A stretch of DNA of 64,000 nucleotides from the NCBI RefSeq assembly GCF_017368815.1, contig NZ_JAFNME010000002.1, positions 114,016 through 178,015 of the forward strand, given 5' to 3'. Source of the stretch: Comamonas denitrificans. Its GTDB lineage: Bacteria; Pseudomonadota; Gammaproteobacteria; Burkholderiales; Burkholderiaceae_C. Below, in pieces: positions 23,834-32,923 of the stretch. The translations under genes were made by a program, and so were the position numbers. Below the pieces are notes generated by a model that made no database searches, was not told the origin of the DNA, and worked only from the letters and a program-made list of their open reading frames with translations. Each line of letters begins with the position of its first letter. The first letter of the stretch is position 1.

Positions 23834-24151
23834 ATGAGCACTTCTACCCCCACCACCAACCCTGCCACTGCTACCGAATGGCCTCTGTGGGAAGTCTTTG
23901 TCCGCAGCAAAGCGGGCCTGGACCACAAGCACTGCGGCAGCCTGCACGCCGCCGACGCCAAGATGGCCGTGCAAATGGCCCGTGACGTTTACACCCGCCG
24001 CCAAGAAGGCACCAGCGTCTGGGTGGTGCGCTCCGAGCAAATCGTGGCCAGCGACCCGGCAGACAAAGACATGTACTTCGACCCCGCTGAAGACAAGGTG
24101 TACCGCCACCCCACGTTCTACGTCCTGCCCCAGGCCGTGAACCACATGTAA
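23834..24151 (+). CDS. paaB: phenylacetyl-CoA epoxidase subunit PaaB
   Basis: 105 aa from the ATG at 23834 (the ORF extends 20 codons upstream without similarity). WPLWEVFVRSKAGLDHKHCGSLHAADAKMAVQMARDVYTRRQEG is the conserved PaaB core. PaaB bridges the PaaAC heterodimers and is needed for electron transfer from PaaE. The 87-bp AT-rich gap before it holds one copy of the dispersed repeat. It lies 17 bp before paaC. Confidence 0.97.
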   Translation: MSTSTPTTNPATATEWPLWEVFVRSKAGLDHKHCGSLHAADAKMAVQMARDVYTRRQEGTSVWVVRSEQIVASDPADKDMYFDPAEDKVYRHPTFYVLPQAVNHM

Positions 24152-24168
24152 GCCGGGAGCACTGATTT

Positions 24169-24942
24169 ATGCAAAGTATTCGAATTGGTACCGATCCCGC
24201 GTTTCGCTACCTGCTGCGCCTGGGCGACACCTGCCTGATTCTGGGCCAGCGCATTGGCGAATGGTGCGGCCACGCCCCCATCCTCGAGGAAGATGTCGCC
24301 CTGTCCAACATGGCGCTGGACTTGATTGGCCAGGCCCGCGCCGTGCTCACCCACGCCGGCCGGGTCGATGGCCGTGGCCATGACGAAGACCAGCTGGCTT
24401 TCCTGCGCAACGAGGCCGATTACTGCAACCCGACCATTGCCGAGCTGCCCAGGGGTGACTTCGCCTTCACCACCTTGCGCAACGCACTGCTGGCCACGCT
24501 GCTCAAGCACCTGTGGCAATGCCTGCAGGATTCCAGCGATGCCGAATTGGCCGCCATTGCGGGCAAGGCCGTGAAAGAAGCGCGCTACCACCAACAGCAC
24601 GCGGGTGACTGGGTTGTGCGCCTGGGTGACGGCACGCCCGAATCGCGCCGCCGGATGCAGCAGGCGCTAGACAGCCTGTGGCCCTACACCACGGAACTCT
24701 TTGTGCCGGATGCCGTGGACGAACACGCCCATGTCAGCCGCCTTGGCCCGCGCTGGGCCGATGTCGAGGCCGATTGGCTCGACGACGTGCGCCAGATGCT
24801 GGCCGCCGCCGACCTGGAGCTGCCCGCGCAAGCGGGCCGGTTCCGCAGTACTGGCAGGCTGGGCCGCCATAGCGAGCACATGGGCTACCTGCTGGCGGAA
24901 ATGCAGTACCTGCAGCGCAGCTACCCCGGAGGTGTGTGGTGA
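24169..24942 (+). CDS. paaC: phenylacetyl-CoA epoxidase structural subunit PaaC
   Basis: 257 aa, ferritin-like fold without a full diiron set. YLLRLGDTCLILGQRIGEWCGHAP, EDVALSNMALDLIGQAR and KEARYHQQHAGDWVVRLGDGT are PaaC signatures. It pairs with PaaA as the structural half of the epoxidase core. Its TGA overlaps the GTG start of paaD, suggesting coupled translation. Confidence 0.97.
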   Translation: MQSIRIGTDPAFRYLLRLGDTCLILGQRIGEWCGHAPILEEDVALSNMALDLIGQARAVLTHAGRVDGRGHDEDQLAFLRNEADYCNPTIAELPRGDFAFTTLRNALLATLLKHLWQCLQDSSDAELAAIAGKAVKEARYHQQHAGDWVVRLGDGTPESRRRMQQALDSLWPYTTELFVPDAVDEHAHVSRLGPRWADVEADWLDDVRQMLAAADLELPAQAGRFRSTGRLGRHSEHMGYLLAEMQYLQRSYPGGVW

Positions 24943-25508
24943 CCTTGCCCGAACTCACGCCCTTGCAAGCTCCTGCAGTGCCTGTCGTGGTGCTGGAGCC
25001 AGGGGGTGACCGCATCGCGCACGCCCGCCAAGTGCTGCACAGCGTGCCCGACCCCGAGGTGCCCGCCGTCTCGCTGTATGACCTGGGCATCGTGCGCGAT
25101 GTGCGCTTGCTAGAGAACGGTGTGCTCGACGTGGTGCTCACGCCCACCTACAGCGGCTGCCCAGCCACCGAGGTGATCGAATCTGACGTACTGGCCGCCA
25201 TCAGCGCCGCAGGCCTGGGCCCGGCCCAGGTCACCTTGCAGCGCGCACCCGCCTGGACGACCGACTGGATCAGCGCCGAAGGCCGCGAGAAATTGCGTGC
25301 CTACGGCATTGCGCCCCCCGGCCCGGTGGATGCCAGCCAGGGCGTGCCCGTGCGCTTTATGCCGCGCCGCGCTGCCCCGGCCGTGCCGTGCCCGCACTGC
25401 GCCAGTACGCACACCGAGCGCCTGTCCGCCTTTGGAGCCACCGCCTGCAAGGCGCTGCACCGTTGCCTGGACTGCCGCGAGCCGTTCGAGCATTTCAAGC
25501 CTATTTGA
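24939..25508 (+). CDS. paaD: phenylacetyl-CoA epoxidase maturation protein PaaD
   Basis: 189 aa. An N-terminal MIP18/DUF59 domain (DPEVPAVSLYDLGIVRDVRL...YSGCPATEVIE) is followed by a C-terminal zinc ribbon with CPHC and CLDC pairs. PaaD is required for assembly of the epoxidase, probably in iron-sulfur or diiron maturation. GTG 24939 gives a 4-bp overlap with paaC and the better spacing from GGAGG; GTG 24936 is the alternative. Confidence 0.95.
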   Translation: MTLPELTPLQAPAVPVVVLEPGGDRIAHARQVLHSVPDPEVPAVSLYDLGIVRDVRLLENGVLDVVLTPTYSGCPATEVIESDVLAAISAAGLGPAQVTLQRAPAWTTDWISAEGREKLRAYGIAPPGPVDASQGVPVRFMPRRAAPAVPCPHCASTHTERLSAFGATACKALHRCLDCREPFEHFKPI

Positions 25509-25521
25509 TAAAGCCATTGTC

Positions 25522-26607
25522 ATGAGCGTTTCCTTTCATCCCTTGCGCGTATGCGCTATCGAACCGGATACCGCCGAGGCGGTCATCGTCTCCTTTGAGG
25601 TGCCGCCCGAGCTGCGCCAGGTGTTTGGCTTCATCCAAGGCCAGTACCTCACGCTGCGCACCACCATTGACGGCCAAGACGTGCGCCGCTCCTACTCCAT
25701 CTGCGCTGCCGTGGACGATGCCCACCTGCGCGTGGGCGTGCGCCGTGTGAACGGCGGGCTGTTTTCCAACTGGATTCACAGCCGCCTGAAAGTGGGCGAC
25801 ACCATTCAGGTGATGGCCCCCCAAGGCCGTTTTTACGTGCCCCTGGACCCCGCCTCGCAGCGCCACTACCTGGCGGTGGCCGGTGGCAGCGGCATTACGC
25901 CCATCCTCTCGATCATGAAAACGGCCCTGGCGCGCGAGCCCCTCAGCCGCTTTACGCTGCTGTACGCCAACCGTACGCTGCAGTCCACCATGTTCAAAGA
26001 GGAGCTGGAAGACCTGAAAAACCGCTACCTCACGCGCGTGGCCCTGCACCATGTGTTCTCTGGTGAAGACACTGAAGCGCCCATCAACATGGGCTTGATG
26101 AACCGCGAAAAAGTGGGTGACTTCCTGCGCAGCGTGGTGCAGCCAGAGCAAATCAGCGAAGTGTTCGTGTGCGGCCCGTTCCAGATGAACGACGAAGCCC
26201 AGGCTGCGTTGCTGGCTGCAGGCGTGCCTGAAGAGCGCATCCACATCGAGCGCTTTGGCGTGGCCTTGTCGGCGGCTGGGCAGGTGGGTGCGGCGGTGCA
26301 CCAAGCGCAAGAGGGTGATGCTGAACGTGCGCAAATCACCATCGTGCGCGATGGCCTCAAGCGCGAATTCAGCTTTAGCAAAGAGATGCCCAGCATCTTG
26401 GACGCTGCCTCGGCTGCTGGCCTGGAAGTGCCGTTCTCGTGTACCTCCGGCGTGTGCGGCACCTGCCGCGCCAAGTGTGTGGAAGGCGAGGTGCGCATGG
26501 AGCGCAACTTTGCCCTGGACAAGAATGAGGTGGAGGCCGGTTTCGTGCTTACCTGCCAGTGCCGTCCCCTGACACCGCAGGTCGTGCTGTCCTTCGATGA
26601 ACGCTAA
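25522..26607 (+). CDS. paaE: phenylacetyl-CoA epoxidase reductase PaaE
   Basis: 361 aa. FAD-binding RRSYSICAAVDD and NAD-binding GGSGITPILSIMK come first; the C-terminal ferredoxin domain has C307, C312 and C315 (CTSGVCGTC) plus a downstream Cys in LTCQC. It carries electrons from NADPH to PaaA. ATG 25522 is 13 bp after paaD. It ends the paaABCDE block; 153 bp separate it from the TetR gene. Confidence 0.97.
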   Translation: MSVSFHPLRVCAIEPDTAEAVIVSFEVPPELRQVFGFIQGQYLTLRTTIDGQDVRRSYSICAAVDDAHLRVGVRRVNGGLFSNWIHSRLKVGDTIQVMAPQGRFYVPLDPASQRHYLAVAGGSGITPILSIMKTALAREPLSRFTLLYANRTLQSTMFKEELEDLKNRYLTRVALHHVFSGEDTEAPINMGLMNREKVGDFLRSVVQPEQISEVFVCGPFQMNDEAQAALLAAGVPEERIHIERFGVALSAAGQVGAAVHQAQEGDAERAQITIVRDGLKREFSFSKEMPSILDAASAAGLEVPFSCTSGVCGTCRAKCVEGEVRMERNFALDKNEVEAGFVLTCQCRPLTPQVVLSFDER

Positions 26608-26644
26608 GGCTGATCCATGTCTTGCTTTAATTTCTCAAGAATCG

Positions 26645-26659
26645 TAGCGGCAAGCGCTT
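26645..26659. repeat. dispersed intergenic repeat
   Basis: TAGCGGCAAGCGCTT, in the paaE-TetR gap. Confidence 0.5.
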
Positions 26660-26760
26660 TTCAGCTAATGGCTGGCCACTATATTCGTAGTGCATTTGGC
26701 ACGCCCGGGCGCATTCCTGCGCCTAGGCACCCTTGAGAGAAACGAAGGAGGAATACCACC

Positions 26761-27417
26761 ATGGCCCGAGGACGCTCATCCGGATACGAAGACCAGCGCG
26801 AGCTGATCTTGCTGCACGCTGCCGAACTGTTTGCCCAGCGCGGCTACTCGGCCACGTCTATGAATGGCGTGGCCGAAGCCTGCGGCCTGTCCAAGCCCGC
26901 CCTGTACCACTACTTTCGCGACAAGTACGACCTGTTGGTGAACATCGCGGAAAACCACATCGTGCGCCTGCAGGCCCTGGTCAGCGAAGTGGCCGAGCTG
27001 GAGCTGGAGCCCGAGGCGCGGTTGCGCGAGCTGATCCGCCGCTTCGTCATCGAATACGCCCAGGCCCAGCACGCCCACCGTGTGCTGATCGAGGACATCA
27101 AATTCCTTACCGAAGCCGACCAGACCCGCATCCTGGGTTTCGAACGGCAGGTCACCCGCGAGTTTTCCAGCACCGTGGAAGCGTTGTGGCCGTACCTGGG
27201 CCAAACGCACCTGTCCAAGCCCACCACCATGCTGCTATTCGGCATGATCAACTGGATGTTCACGTGGTTTCGCCCTGACGGCGCACTCAGCTACGAGGAC
27301 ATGGCACCCATCGTGACCGACCTTTTTTTCGGCGGTGCTGCGGCAGTGCGTCGGCCTGCAACGGTCACCGCCTCGCCCGCTTCATCCCCCCCTTCTCCTA
27401 CGAAAGCAAATACATGA
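26761..27417 (+). CDS. paaR: TetR-family regulator of the phenylacetate genes
   Basis: 218 aa. The N-terminal TetR helix-turn-helix (about 28-60) includes MNGVAEACGLSKPALYHYFRDKYDLLV. The C-terminal ligand domain is all-helical, and a Pro/Ser/Ala tail ends the protein. Phenylacetyl-CoA is the usual effector of PaaR-type repressors; this is inferred from position. AAGGAGG precedes the ATG. Its stop overlaps the thiolase start (ATGA). Candidate operators are at 17628, 20521 and perhaps 13961; none was found in front of the gene itself. Confidence 0.85.
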   Translation: MARGRSSGYEDQRELILLHAAELFAQRGYSATSMNGVAEACGLSKPALYHYFRDKYDLLVNIAENHIVRLQALVSEVAELELEPEARLRELIRRFVIEYAQAQHAHRVLIEDIKFLTEADQTRILGFERQVTREFSSTVEALWPYLGQTHLSKPTTMLLFGMINWMFTWFRPDGALSYEDMAPIVTDLFFGGAAAVRRPATVTASPASSPPSPTKANT

Positions 27418-28625
27418 CGCAAATGAACGCATGGATCGTCGATGGCGTGCGCACGCCCTTTGGCCGCTACGGCGGCGCCCTGGCGGATGTCCGCACGGAC
27501 GACCTGGGTGCCATTCCCCTGCGCGCCCTGATGGAACGCAACCCTACCGTGGACTGGAGCGCGATCGACGACGTGCTCTACGGCTGCGCCAACCAGGCCG
27601 GGGAGGACAACCGCAACGTGGCCCGCATGGTGGCGCTGCTGGCGGGGCTGCCTGTTGACGTGCCCGGCGGCACTGTCAACCGCCTGTGCGGCTCGGGGCT
27701 GGACACCATCGGCATGGCGGCCCGTGCCATCCGCGCCGGGGAAGCCGATCTGATGATCGCCGGCGGCGTGGAAAGCATGACGCGGGCGCCCTTCGTCGTC
27801 GGCAAGGCCGACAGCGCCTTCTCGCGCAGCGCCCGCATCGAGGACACCACCATCGGCTGGCGCTTCGTCAATCCCCTGATGAAGGCGCAGTACGGCATCG
27901 ACTCCATGCCCGAGACGGCAGAGAACGTGGCGCAGGACTTCGGCATCGCCCGCGCCGACCAGGACGCGCTGGCGCTGCGCTCGCAGCAGCGCTGCAAGGC
28001 CGCGCAGGACGCGGGATTTTTTGAGGGCGAGATCGTCCCCGTCACCATTCCCCGGCGCAAGGGCGACCCCGTCGTGGTGCGCGAGGATGAACACCCCCGC
28101 CCGGAAACCACCGCCGAACAGCTTGCCCGCCTCAAGGGTGTGGTGCGCCCGGATGGTTCGGTCACCGCCGGCAATGCCTCCGGCGTGAACGACGGCGCCT
28201 GCGCCCTGCTACTGGCCTCCGACGCGGCGCTCCAGCGCTACCAGCTCACCCCGCGTGGGCGCATCGTCGGCATGGCGACCGCAGGCGTGGCCCCCCGCAT
28301 CATGGGCATTGGCCCAGCCCCGGCCACGCAGAAGCTGCTGGAGCGCATCGGCTGGTCGCTGGACAGCCTGGACACCATCGAACTGAACGAAGCCTTTGCC
28401 GCGCAAGGGCTGGCGGTGCTGCGCCAGCTGGGCCTGCCCGACGATGCGCCGCACGTCAATCCCAATGGTGGGGCGATCGCCCTGGGTCACCCCCTGGGTG
28501 CTTCGGGGGCCCGCCTGGCATTGACGGCCTTGCGCCAACTGGAGCGTACCGGGGGCCGCCGCGCCCTGGCGACGATGTGCATTGGCGTGGGCCAGGGTAT
28601 TGCCCTGGCGCTGGAACGCGCCTGA
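27414..28625 (+). CDS. paaJ: beta-ketoadipyl-CoA thiolase PaaJ
   Basis: 403 aa, thiolase family. The acyl-accepting Cys is C92 (NRLCGSGLDT), with NPNGGAIALGHPLGASG (His) and ATMCIGVGQG (second Cys). It cleaves 3-oxoadipyl-CoA to succinyl-CoA and acetyl-CoA and can also act on the 3-oxo-dehydrosuberyl-CoA intermediate. Translation is probably coupled to the TetR gene through the 4-bp overlap. An ATG three codons in is an alternative start. Confidence 0.93.
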   Translation: MTQMNAWIVDGVRTPFGRYGGALADVRTDDLGAIPLRALMERNPTVDWSAIDDVLYGCANQAGEDNRNVARMVALLAGLPVDVPGGTVNRLCGSGLDTIGMAARAIRAGEADLMIAGGVESMTRAPFVVGKADSAFSRSARIEDTTIGWRFVNPLMKAQYGIDSMPETAENVAQDFGIARADQDALALRSQQRCKAAQDAGFFEGEIVPVTIPRRKGDPVVVREDEHPRPETTAEQLARLKGVVRPDGSVTAGNASGVNDGACALLLASDAALQRYQLTPRGRIVGMATAGVAPRIMGIGPAPATQKLLERIGWSLDSLDTIELNEAFAAQGLAVLRQLGLPDDAPHVNPNGGAIALGHPLGASGARLALTALRQLERTGGRRALATMCIGVGQGIALALERA

Positions 28626-28707
28626 GCCGTCAGCGGCGCACCTACTGCCGCTGGCGTTGTTTTTTGATTTTTCCACCACCACTACTACCACCACCAAGGA
28701 GACAACG

Positions 28708-29862
28708 ATGACAAAACGACTGACCCTCTCTGCCCTGGCTGCGGCCAGCCTGCTAGCCGCCAGCGGCCTGGCCCTGGCCGACATCAACGTCGGCGTGACC
28801 GTTTCGGCCACCGGCCCTGCGGCCTCGCTCGGCATCCCCGAGAAAAACACCATTGCCCTGATGCCCAAGGAAATCGCGGGCGAGAAGATCAATTACATCG
28901 TGCTCGATGATGCCTCGGACACCACCAATGGTGTGTCCAATACGCGCAAGCTCATCAGCGAAAACAAGGTGGATATCGTGCTGGGTTCGAGCACCTCGCC
29001 GGTCTCCTTGGCCATGATCGACGTGGCCGCCGAAACCAAGACGCCCATGATCTCCATGGCTGCTTCGGCGCGCATCGTCGAGCCCATGGACGACAAGCGC
29101 AAGTGGGTGTTCAAGACCCCGCAAAACGACATCATGATGTCGCTGGCCATTGCCGAGCACATGGCCACTTCGGGGGCTAAGACGGTGGCCTTCATCGGCT
29201 TTTCTGATGCCTACGGCGAAGGTTGGTACGGCGAATTTGCCAAGGCTGCTGAGCTCAAGAAGCTGAAAATTGTGGCCAACGAGCGCTACAGCCGCACTGA
29301 TACGTCGGTGACGGGCCAAGTGCTCAAGATCATGGCCGCCAAGCCCGATGCCATCCTGATCGCCGGCTCGGGCACGCCCGCTGCCCTGCCGCAAAAAGCG
29401 CTGAAAGAGCGTGGGTTTGCTGGCAAGTATTACCAAACCCATGGCGTGGCCAACGCCGACTTCCTGCGCGTGGGCGGTAAAGACGTGGAAGGCACGCTGC
29501 TGCCTGCAGGCCCTGTGCTGGTGGCCGAGCAGCTGCCTGACAGCCACCCGGTCAAAGCCTCTGCCGTGGCCTACGTCAAAGCCTATGAGGCGGCCCATGG
29601 CAAAGGCAGTGTCTCCACCTTTGGCGCGCACGGCTGGGACACCGGTGTGCTCATGGCCGCTGCTGTGCCTGAGGCCCTGAAAAAAGCCAAACCCGGCACG
29701 CCAGAGTTCCGCGCGGCCATGCGCGACGCGCTGGAAAATCTCAAGGAGGTGCCCGGTGCACACGGCATCTTCACCATGTCGCCCACCGACCACTTGGGCT
29801 TGGATCAGCGCGCCAGTGTGATGGTGAAAATTGAAAACGGCACCTGGAAATACCAGCCCTGA
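28708..29862 (+). CDS. branched-chain-amino-acid-type ABC transporter, periplasmic binding protein
   Basis: 384 aa. A classic signal peptide (MTKRLTLSALAAASLLAASGLALA) is cut before DINVG. The type I periplasmic-binding fold has GPAASLGIPEKN and DDASDTTNGVSNTRKLI motifs. Located after paaJ and before livH-like genes, it is the likely ligand-binding part of a phenylacetate or aromatic-acid importer. AAGGAG precedes the ATG. A short CCA/CTA-rich triplet tract lies just upstream (28672-28696). Confidence 0.9.
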   Translation: MTKRLTLSALAAASLLAASGLALADINVGVTVSATGPAASLGIPEKNTIALMPKEIAGEKINYIVLDDASDTTNGVSNTRKLISENKVDIVLGSSTSPVSLAMIDVAAETKTPMISMAASARIVEPMDDKRKWVFKTPQNDIMMSLAIAEHMATSGAKTVAFIGFSDAYGEGWYGEFAKAAELKKLKIVANERYSRTDTSVTGQVLKIMAAKPDAILIAGSGTPAALPQKALKERGFAGKYYQTHGVANADFLRVGGKDVEGTLLPAGPVLVAEQLPDSHPVKASAVAYVKAYEAAHGKGSVSTFGAHGWDTGVLMAAAVPEALKKAKPGTPEFRAAMRDALENLKEVPGAHGIFTMSPTDHLGLDQRASVMVKIENGTWKYQP

Positions 29863-29873
29863 TGGTGACTCTG

Positions 29874-29906
29874 CCGCCTGAGCACCCCCTTTTCGGGGTG
29901 GGGCGG
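29874..29906 (+). terminator. hairpin between binding protein and permease genes
   Basis: CCGCC...CACCCC pairs with GGGGTG...GGCGG around a short T-rich loop. There is no T-run after it. Such a structure could stabilise the abundant binding-protein mRNA while reducing read-through into livH. Confidence 0.5.
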
Positions 29907-29996
29907 TAGGGGCCATGCAGGCTGATCCATGAACCGCGTGTTCCCCGGGCCGACTCCGGCCCTGGGGCTGTTTGGATTGCAGAAAGAAAGACGAAT

Positions 29997-31025
29997 ATGG
30001 ATTTCCAGATTGCCCTGTTGCTGGGGCAGGACGGCATCGTCAACGGTGCCGTGTACGGCCTGATGGCGCTGTCACTGGTCCTGGTGTTTTCCGTCACCCG
30101 CGTGATCTTCATTCCGCAGGGGGAGTTTGTGGCCTTTGGTGCCCTCAGCATGGTCATGCTGCAGGCTGGCGGCACACCGGCCACCCTGTGGCTGCTGCTG
30201 GGGCTGGCCCTGGCCGTGCTGGCCGTGGAGGGCTGGCGCTGGAAGAAGGGCGAGGGCGTCAACTGGTTCGCCACGCTGTTCTGGTCCGTGGCCCTGCCTG
30301 CGCTGGCCGCAGTCCTGGTGCTGGCCGTGCGCCCCGAGGCGATGTGGCTGCAGGCGCTGACCACGCTGCTGCTCATCACCCCGCTGGGGCCGCTGTTGTA
30401 CCGCTTGGTGTTCCGCCCTCTGGCCGATGCCTCGGTGCTGATTTTGCTGATTGTGGCGGTCGCGTTGCACGGCGTGCTGGTGGGCGCAGGCTTGCTGTTC
30501 TTTGGTGCTGAAGGCTCACGCACGACGCCGTTTTCTGAGGCGCGTTTTGAGCTGGGCTCCATGATGATTTCCGGTCAGTCCCTGGTCGTGCTGGGCGTGA
30601 CGCTGGTGCTGGTGCTGCTGCTGTTTGTGTTTTTCGAGCGCTCCATGGTGGGCAAGGCACTGCGTGCCACTGCTATCAACCGTGTGGGTGCGCGTTTGAT
30701 GGGAATTCCGACCGACCTGTCGGGCGACGTTAGCTTTGCCTTGGCGGCGCTGATTGGCGCGGTCTCGGGTCTGCTGATCGCACCTCTGACCACGGTGTAC
30801 TACGACACTGGCTTTTTGATTGGTCTCAAAGGCTTCGTGGCCGCCATTGTGGGCGGGCTGGCCAGCTATCCGTTGGCGCTGCTGGGCGCTTTGCTGGTGG
30901 GCCAGCTGGAATCGTTTTCATCCTTTTGGGCCAGTGCCTACAAAGAGGTTTTGGTGTTCACACTGATTATTCCGGTGCTGTGGTGGCGTTCGCTCAACAG
31001 CCGCCATGTGGAGGACGAGGAATGA
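29997..31025 (+). CDS. LivH-type ABC transporter permease
   Basis: 342 aa, about 9-10 hydrophobic segments. It has the LivH signatures GAVYGLMALSLVLVFSVTRVIFIPQGEF and VGKALRATAINRVGARLMGI (EAA-like loop). It forms one half of the membrane channel of the importer whose other permease is fused to the ATPase in the next gene. Stop and next start overlap (ATGA). It is longer than typical LivH (about 300 aa) owing to an extra hydrophobic region near residues 60-110. Confidence 0.92.
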   Translation: MDFQIALLLGQDGIVNGAVYGLMALSLVLVFSVTRVIFIPQGEFVAFGALSMVMLQAGGTPATLWLLLGLALAVLAVEGWRWKKGEGVNWFATLFWSVALPALAAVLVLAVRPEAMWLQALTTLLLITPLGPLLYRLVFRPLADASVLILLIVAVALHGVLVGAGLLFFGAEGSRTTPFSEARFELGSMMISGQSLVVLGVTLVLVLLLFVFFERSMVGKALRATAINRVGARLMGIPTDLSGDVSFALAALIGAVSGLLIAPLTTVYYDTGFLIGLKGFVAAIVGGLASYPLALLGALLVGQLESFSSFWASAYKEVLVFTLIIPVLWWRSLNSRHVEDEE

Positions 31026-32923
31026 GCGCGCCTACTTCAACTCCATCGACCGCTTCTGCCGTCGCGTCGGCTTCTGCAGCGGTGTCGGGCCTGCTCACGC
31101 GCACGCAGCTCACCGCCTTGGCCGTGGCGCTGCTGGCCATCACCTGGGGATTTTTGCCCGAATTTACCGTGGTGGTGATGAGCTACATTGGCCTGTACTC
31201 CATCGTTGCCGTGGGGCTGGTCATGCTCACCGGCGTGGGCGGCATGACCTCGTTTGGCCAAGCTGCGTTTGTGGGTATTGGCGCTTACGCCACCGCTTGG
31301 GCCTGCACCTCGCCAGCGGCGGTGCAAGCGCTCAGTGGCTGGGTTGGCATGGGCGGCCTGCCCTGGGTAGGCCTGGTGCTGGGTTTGGGGCTGACCTTCA
31401 TCGTCGCTTGGGCGCTGGGGTCGGTCACGCTTAAGCTCTCGGGCCACTACCTGCCGCTGTGTACGATTGCCTGGAGCCTGAGCCTGTACTACCTGTTTGG
31501 CAACATGCAGTTCCTCGGGGGGCAAACGGGCATTACCGGCGTGCCACCCTTGACGATTGCAGGTTACTCCCTGGCCGATCCACGCGTGCTGGGCGTGCTC
31601 ATTTGGGGCGTACTGCTGGTGTCGATGTGGCTGATGCACAACCTGCTCGATTCGCGCGAAGGCCGCGCTATTCGTGCCCTCAAGGGGGGGCGCGTCATGG
31701 CCGAGTCCATGGGTGTCGATACCGCGCACTACCGCATCAAGCTGTTCGTGCTCGCTGCCTTGCTGGCGGCGGTGTCCGGCTGGCTGTATGCGCACATGCA
31801 GCGCTTCGTCAATCCATCGCCCTTCAATCTGAACATCGGTATTGAATACCTGTTCATGGCCGTGGTCGGTGGCGCTGGCCACCTGTGGGGCGCGGTACTG
31901 GGTGCCACGGTGATCACCCTGCTCAAGCAAAAGCTGCAAGACGTGCTGCCCTCGCTGCTGGGCACCAGCGGCAACTTTGAGGTGGTGGTCTTTGGCCTGC
32001 TGATGATCTTTGTGTTGCAACGCTTTGCCGACGGCATGTGGCCCACGCTGCAGCGCCTGTCTAGCCGCTTGCTGCGCCCCAGCAAAGTGTCCCCAGCCAA
32101 GAGCGCAGTCGTCCTGGAACAGCACACCTTGCCTGCCAGTGGCTCGGTGATTTTGGAAGCCAAAAACGTGACCAAGCGCTTTGGCGGTTTGGTGGCCAAC
32201 AACGATGTTTCCATGAGCATCCAAGCCGGTGAGGTGCATGCCCTGATTGGCCCCAACGGCGCGGGCAAGAGCACGTTCTTCAACATGATCTCGGGCGTGG
32301 ACGATCCCACCGAGGGCGATGTGCGCCTCATGGACAAGGTCATGGGCAAGAGCCCCTCGCGCGACTTTGCCGCACTGGGGCTGGGCCGCACCTTCCAGCA
32401 CGTGCGCCTGCTGGGTCAGCGCAGCGTGGTGGAAAACGTCGCTTTGGGCGCGCACCGCCGCGCGCACAAGGGCTGGATTGCTTCCATGCTGCGTCTGGAC
32501 CGTGGCGAAGAGGCCGCCTTGCTGGCCGAAGCACGTCGCCAGATCGAGCGCTGTGGCCTGGGCGAGTTTGCCGATGTGCCCGCCGCCTCGCTGGCGCTGG
32601 GCCAGCAACGCATTGTGGAAATTGCCCGCGCCCTGGCCGGTCAACCTGCGGTGCTGCTGCTGGATGAACCCGCTGCCGGTCTGCGCCACCTGGAAAAACG
32701 CGCCCTGGCCGACTTGCTCACGCAACTGCGCGCCGAAGGCCTGGGCATTCTGGTGGTGGAGCACGATATGGAGTTCGTCATGAACCTGGCCGACCGCATC
32801 ACCGTGCTCGAATTTGGCACCGTGATTGCGACAGGCACGCCGACGGAAATTCAAAACAACCAGCGCGTGCTGGACGCCTACCTGGGCGGTGCCGACGACC
32901 TGGCAGCGGGGATCACCAAATGA
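31022..32923 (+). CDS. fused LivM permease-LivG ATPase
   Basis: 633 aa. Residues about 30-345 form a LivM-type permease (GVGGMTSFGQAAFVGIGAYATAW, GRAIRALKGGRVMAESMGVD). Residues about 375-633 form a LivG-type ATPase with Walker A GPNGAGKST (about 410), signature-like LALGQQR and Walker B LLLDEPAAGL. The signature LSGGQ is altered to LALGQ. The two are one continuous frame with a Ser/Lys linker, and no frameshift is needed. It overlaps livH by 4 bp upstream and livF by 4 bp downstream. Confidence 0.95.
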   Translation: MSAPTSTPSTASAVASASAAVSGLLTRTQLTALAVALLAITWGFLPEFTVVVMSYIGLYSIVAVGLVMLTGVGGMTSFGQAAFVGIGAYATAWACTSPAAVQALSGWVGMGGLPWVGLVLGLGLTFIVAWALGSVTLKLSGHYLPLCTIAWSLSLYYLFGNMQFLGGQTGITGVPPLTIAGYSLADPRVLGVLIWGVLLVSMWLMHNLLDSREGRAIRALKGGRVMAESMGVDTAHYRIKLFVLAALLAAVSGWLYAHMQRFVNPSPFNLNIGIEYLFMAVVGGAGHLWGAVLGATVITLLKQKLQDVLPSLLGTSGNFEVVVFGLLMIFVLQRFADGMWPTLQRLSSRLLRPSKVSPAKSAVVLEQHTLPASGSVILEAKNVTKRFGGLVANNDVSMSIQAGEVHALIGPNGAGKSTFFNMISGVDDPTEGDVRLMDKVMGKSPSRDFAALGLGRTFQHVRLLGQRSVVENVALGAHRRAHKGWIASMLRLDRGEEAALLAEARRQIERCGLGEFADVPAASLALGQQRIVEIARALAGQPAVLLLDEPAAGLRHLEKRALADLLTQLRAEGLGILVVEHDMEFVMNLADRITVLEFGTVIATGTPTEIQNNQRVLDAYLGGADDLAAGITK

